Source of the DNA: Candidatus Hinthialibacteria bacterium OLB16
GTDB taxonomy: Bacteria; Hinthialibacterota; Hinthialibacteria; OLB16
Reading direction: 5' to 3'
Assembly: GCA_001567115.1 (NCBI GenBank)
Contig: LMZT01000003.1
Coordinates: forward strand, 1-64,000
Length of the DNA: 64,000 nucleotides
This document shows, piece after piece, positions 63,513 through 64,000 of this stretch (positions are counted from its first letter, which is position 1; every line of letters begins with the position of its first letter). The notes beneath the pieces are model-generated. The model ran no database searches. It was not told the DNA's origin and saw only the letters and a list, made by a program, of their open reading frames with translations. The position numbers and the translations under genes were made by a program.

Positions 63513-64000
63513 TTCCCCAGGATGCCGCCGATGCTGAAATGCATTTCAGCGGAAAGCAGTCGGAATCCCTGTTTCTGATAAAAGTTGATTGCCTGAAAAT
63601 TGTCCAGCATGGTTTTTAGCTCAACGTAGCGATACCCGCGTTCCTCCAGCAGATCAAGTGAAGCGGCCAGCAGTGAGGATCCGACTCCCTGCCCGTGGAG
63701 ATCTGTCCGAACCACAATAAAGTCGACAATTCCGACAGTCTGTCCGAGTTTCTCCTCCTGCCGTGCCGGGCAGAGGAGCAGCGAAAATCCGAGGATCTCG
63801 TTATTTTCGCCGCAGGCTGCCAGGAGGGGCCGATGGGGCTGACCATAGCACTTTTCAAGATAGGATGGGAAAATATTCTTTTTCAGTTCCTCCGGCAGGT
63901 TGGGATCCCGGAAGAAATGGCTGTGAGTGTGATTCCTGCCTGCGAGGAGTTTGAGAGCGGGCAGATCCTCCGGGTGGGCGAAGCGGATCTGAAGAGCGGG
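63503..64000 (-). CDS. GNAT-family N-acetyltransferase, cut by window edge
   Basis: 165 residues with the N-terminus beyond base 64000. A single open frame gives IRFAHPEDLPALKLLAG, then ILGFSLLLCPAR, IVDFIVVRTDLHGQGVGSSLL (the acetyl-CoA loop Q-x-x-G-x-G) and YVELKTMLDNFQAINFYQKQGF (final helix, motif B). It acetylates an unknown amine with acetyl-CoA. The stop overlaps the next gene start by 10 nt. Confidence 0.9.
   Translation of the reverse strand, partial: PALQIRFAHPEDLPALKLLAGRNHTHSHFFRDPNLPEELKKNIFPSYLEKCYGQPHRPLLAACGENNEILGFSLLLCPARQEEKLGQTVGIVDFIVVRTDLHGQGVGSSLLAASLDLLEERGYRYVELKTMLDNFQAINFYQKQGFRLLSAEMHFSIGGILGKWM

Overview
The window is ordinary bacterial chromosome, moderately high in G+C, densely packed and rich in 4-nt start/stop overlaps. 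The gene content (prepilin-type secreted proteins, many exported beta-propeller and sialidase-like proteins, SpoIVB-like S55 peptidase, UMF1-type MFS, C5 heme pathway, VKOR-DsbA fusion, exported superoxide dismutase) resembles uncultivated Gram-negative lineages such as Sumerlaeota (BRC1), Hydrogenedentota or PVC relatives. That placement is an inference from style and not from a marker gene. I see no rRNA, tRNA or CRISPR array.

Layout. 1-1435: decayed mobile/defence corner, with a cas1 remnant in three frames, a frameshifted cas2 and an IS256-type transposase tail. 1769-4098: argD-argF plus a 38-aa membrane peptide behind a sigma-70-like promoter. 4110-5713: pseudopilin-like protein and an exported protein with a dockerin-like tail. 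5808-10458 (minus): inositol-phosphatase-like enzyme, AlgJ/AlgI-like O-acetylation pair, a small unknown, a PII-like protein and an EIIA-Ntr-like protein. 10848-16804 (minus): coiled-coil/DUF2325 protein, membrane protein, ftsH, hemL. 16963-21651 (plus): degenerate amidase-like protein, GerMN protein, uvrA. 21683-32642 (minus): a long coupled run of S55 peptidase, beta-propeller, MBL hydrolase, VKOR-DsbA, membrane glycosyltransferase, plsY and gpsA, followed after short gaps by a sialidase-like protein. 33071-39110: Tat superoxide dismutase, PSP1 protein, sugar-nucleotide epimerase/decarboxylase, histidine kinase, MFS, cNMP-binding protein. 39130-46938: exported low-complexity proteins, a sugar-phosphate isomerase-like TIM barrel, and a propeller with a cohesin-like end. 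46949-53258: fmt, then hemE-hemN-hemA-hemH (minus) and a membrane protein. 53354-64000: a 1204-aa secreted protein, murI, an oligogalacturonate-lyase-like propeller, a purple-acid-phosphatase-like enzyme, a vanadium haloperoxidase-like enzyme, a receiver/ATPase regulator and a partial GNAT.

Functions fit together in modules: arginine synthesis (argD, argF), heme synthesis from glutamyl-tRNA (hemA, hemL, hemE, hemN, hemH), phospholipid entry (gpsA, plsY), envelope chemistry (O-acetylation pair, murI, S55, VKOR-DsbA, FtsH), and secreted polysaccharide or phosphate/halide chemistry.

An important caveat is that at least seven genes carry single-base indels. Correcting each of cas2, plsY, the glycosyltransferase, the S55-linked propeller, the PSP1 gene and the 42.6-44.7 kb gene by one base (two in plsY) restores a full-length frame. 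Many of these may therefore be assembly errors and not true pseudogenes. I found no clearly new biological system. The strongest leads are dockerin/cohesin-like parts on secreted proteins, a zinc-ligand-less amidase next to a GerMN protein, a highly divergent glutamyl-tRNA reductase, the coiled-coil/DUF2325 protein and the Gln-rich secreted protein.
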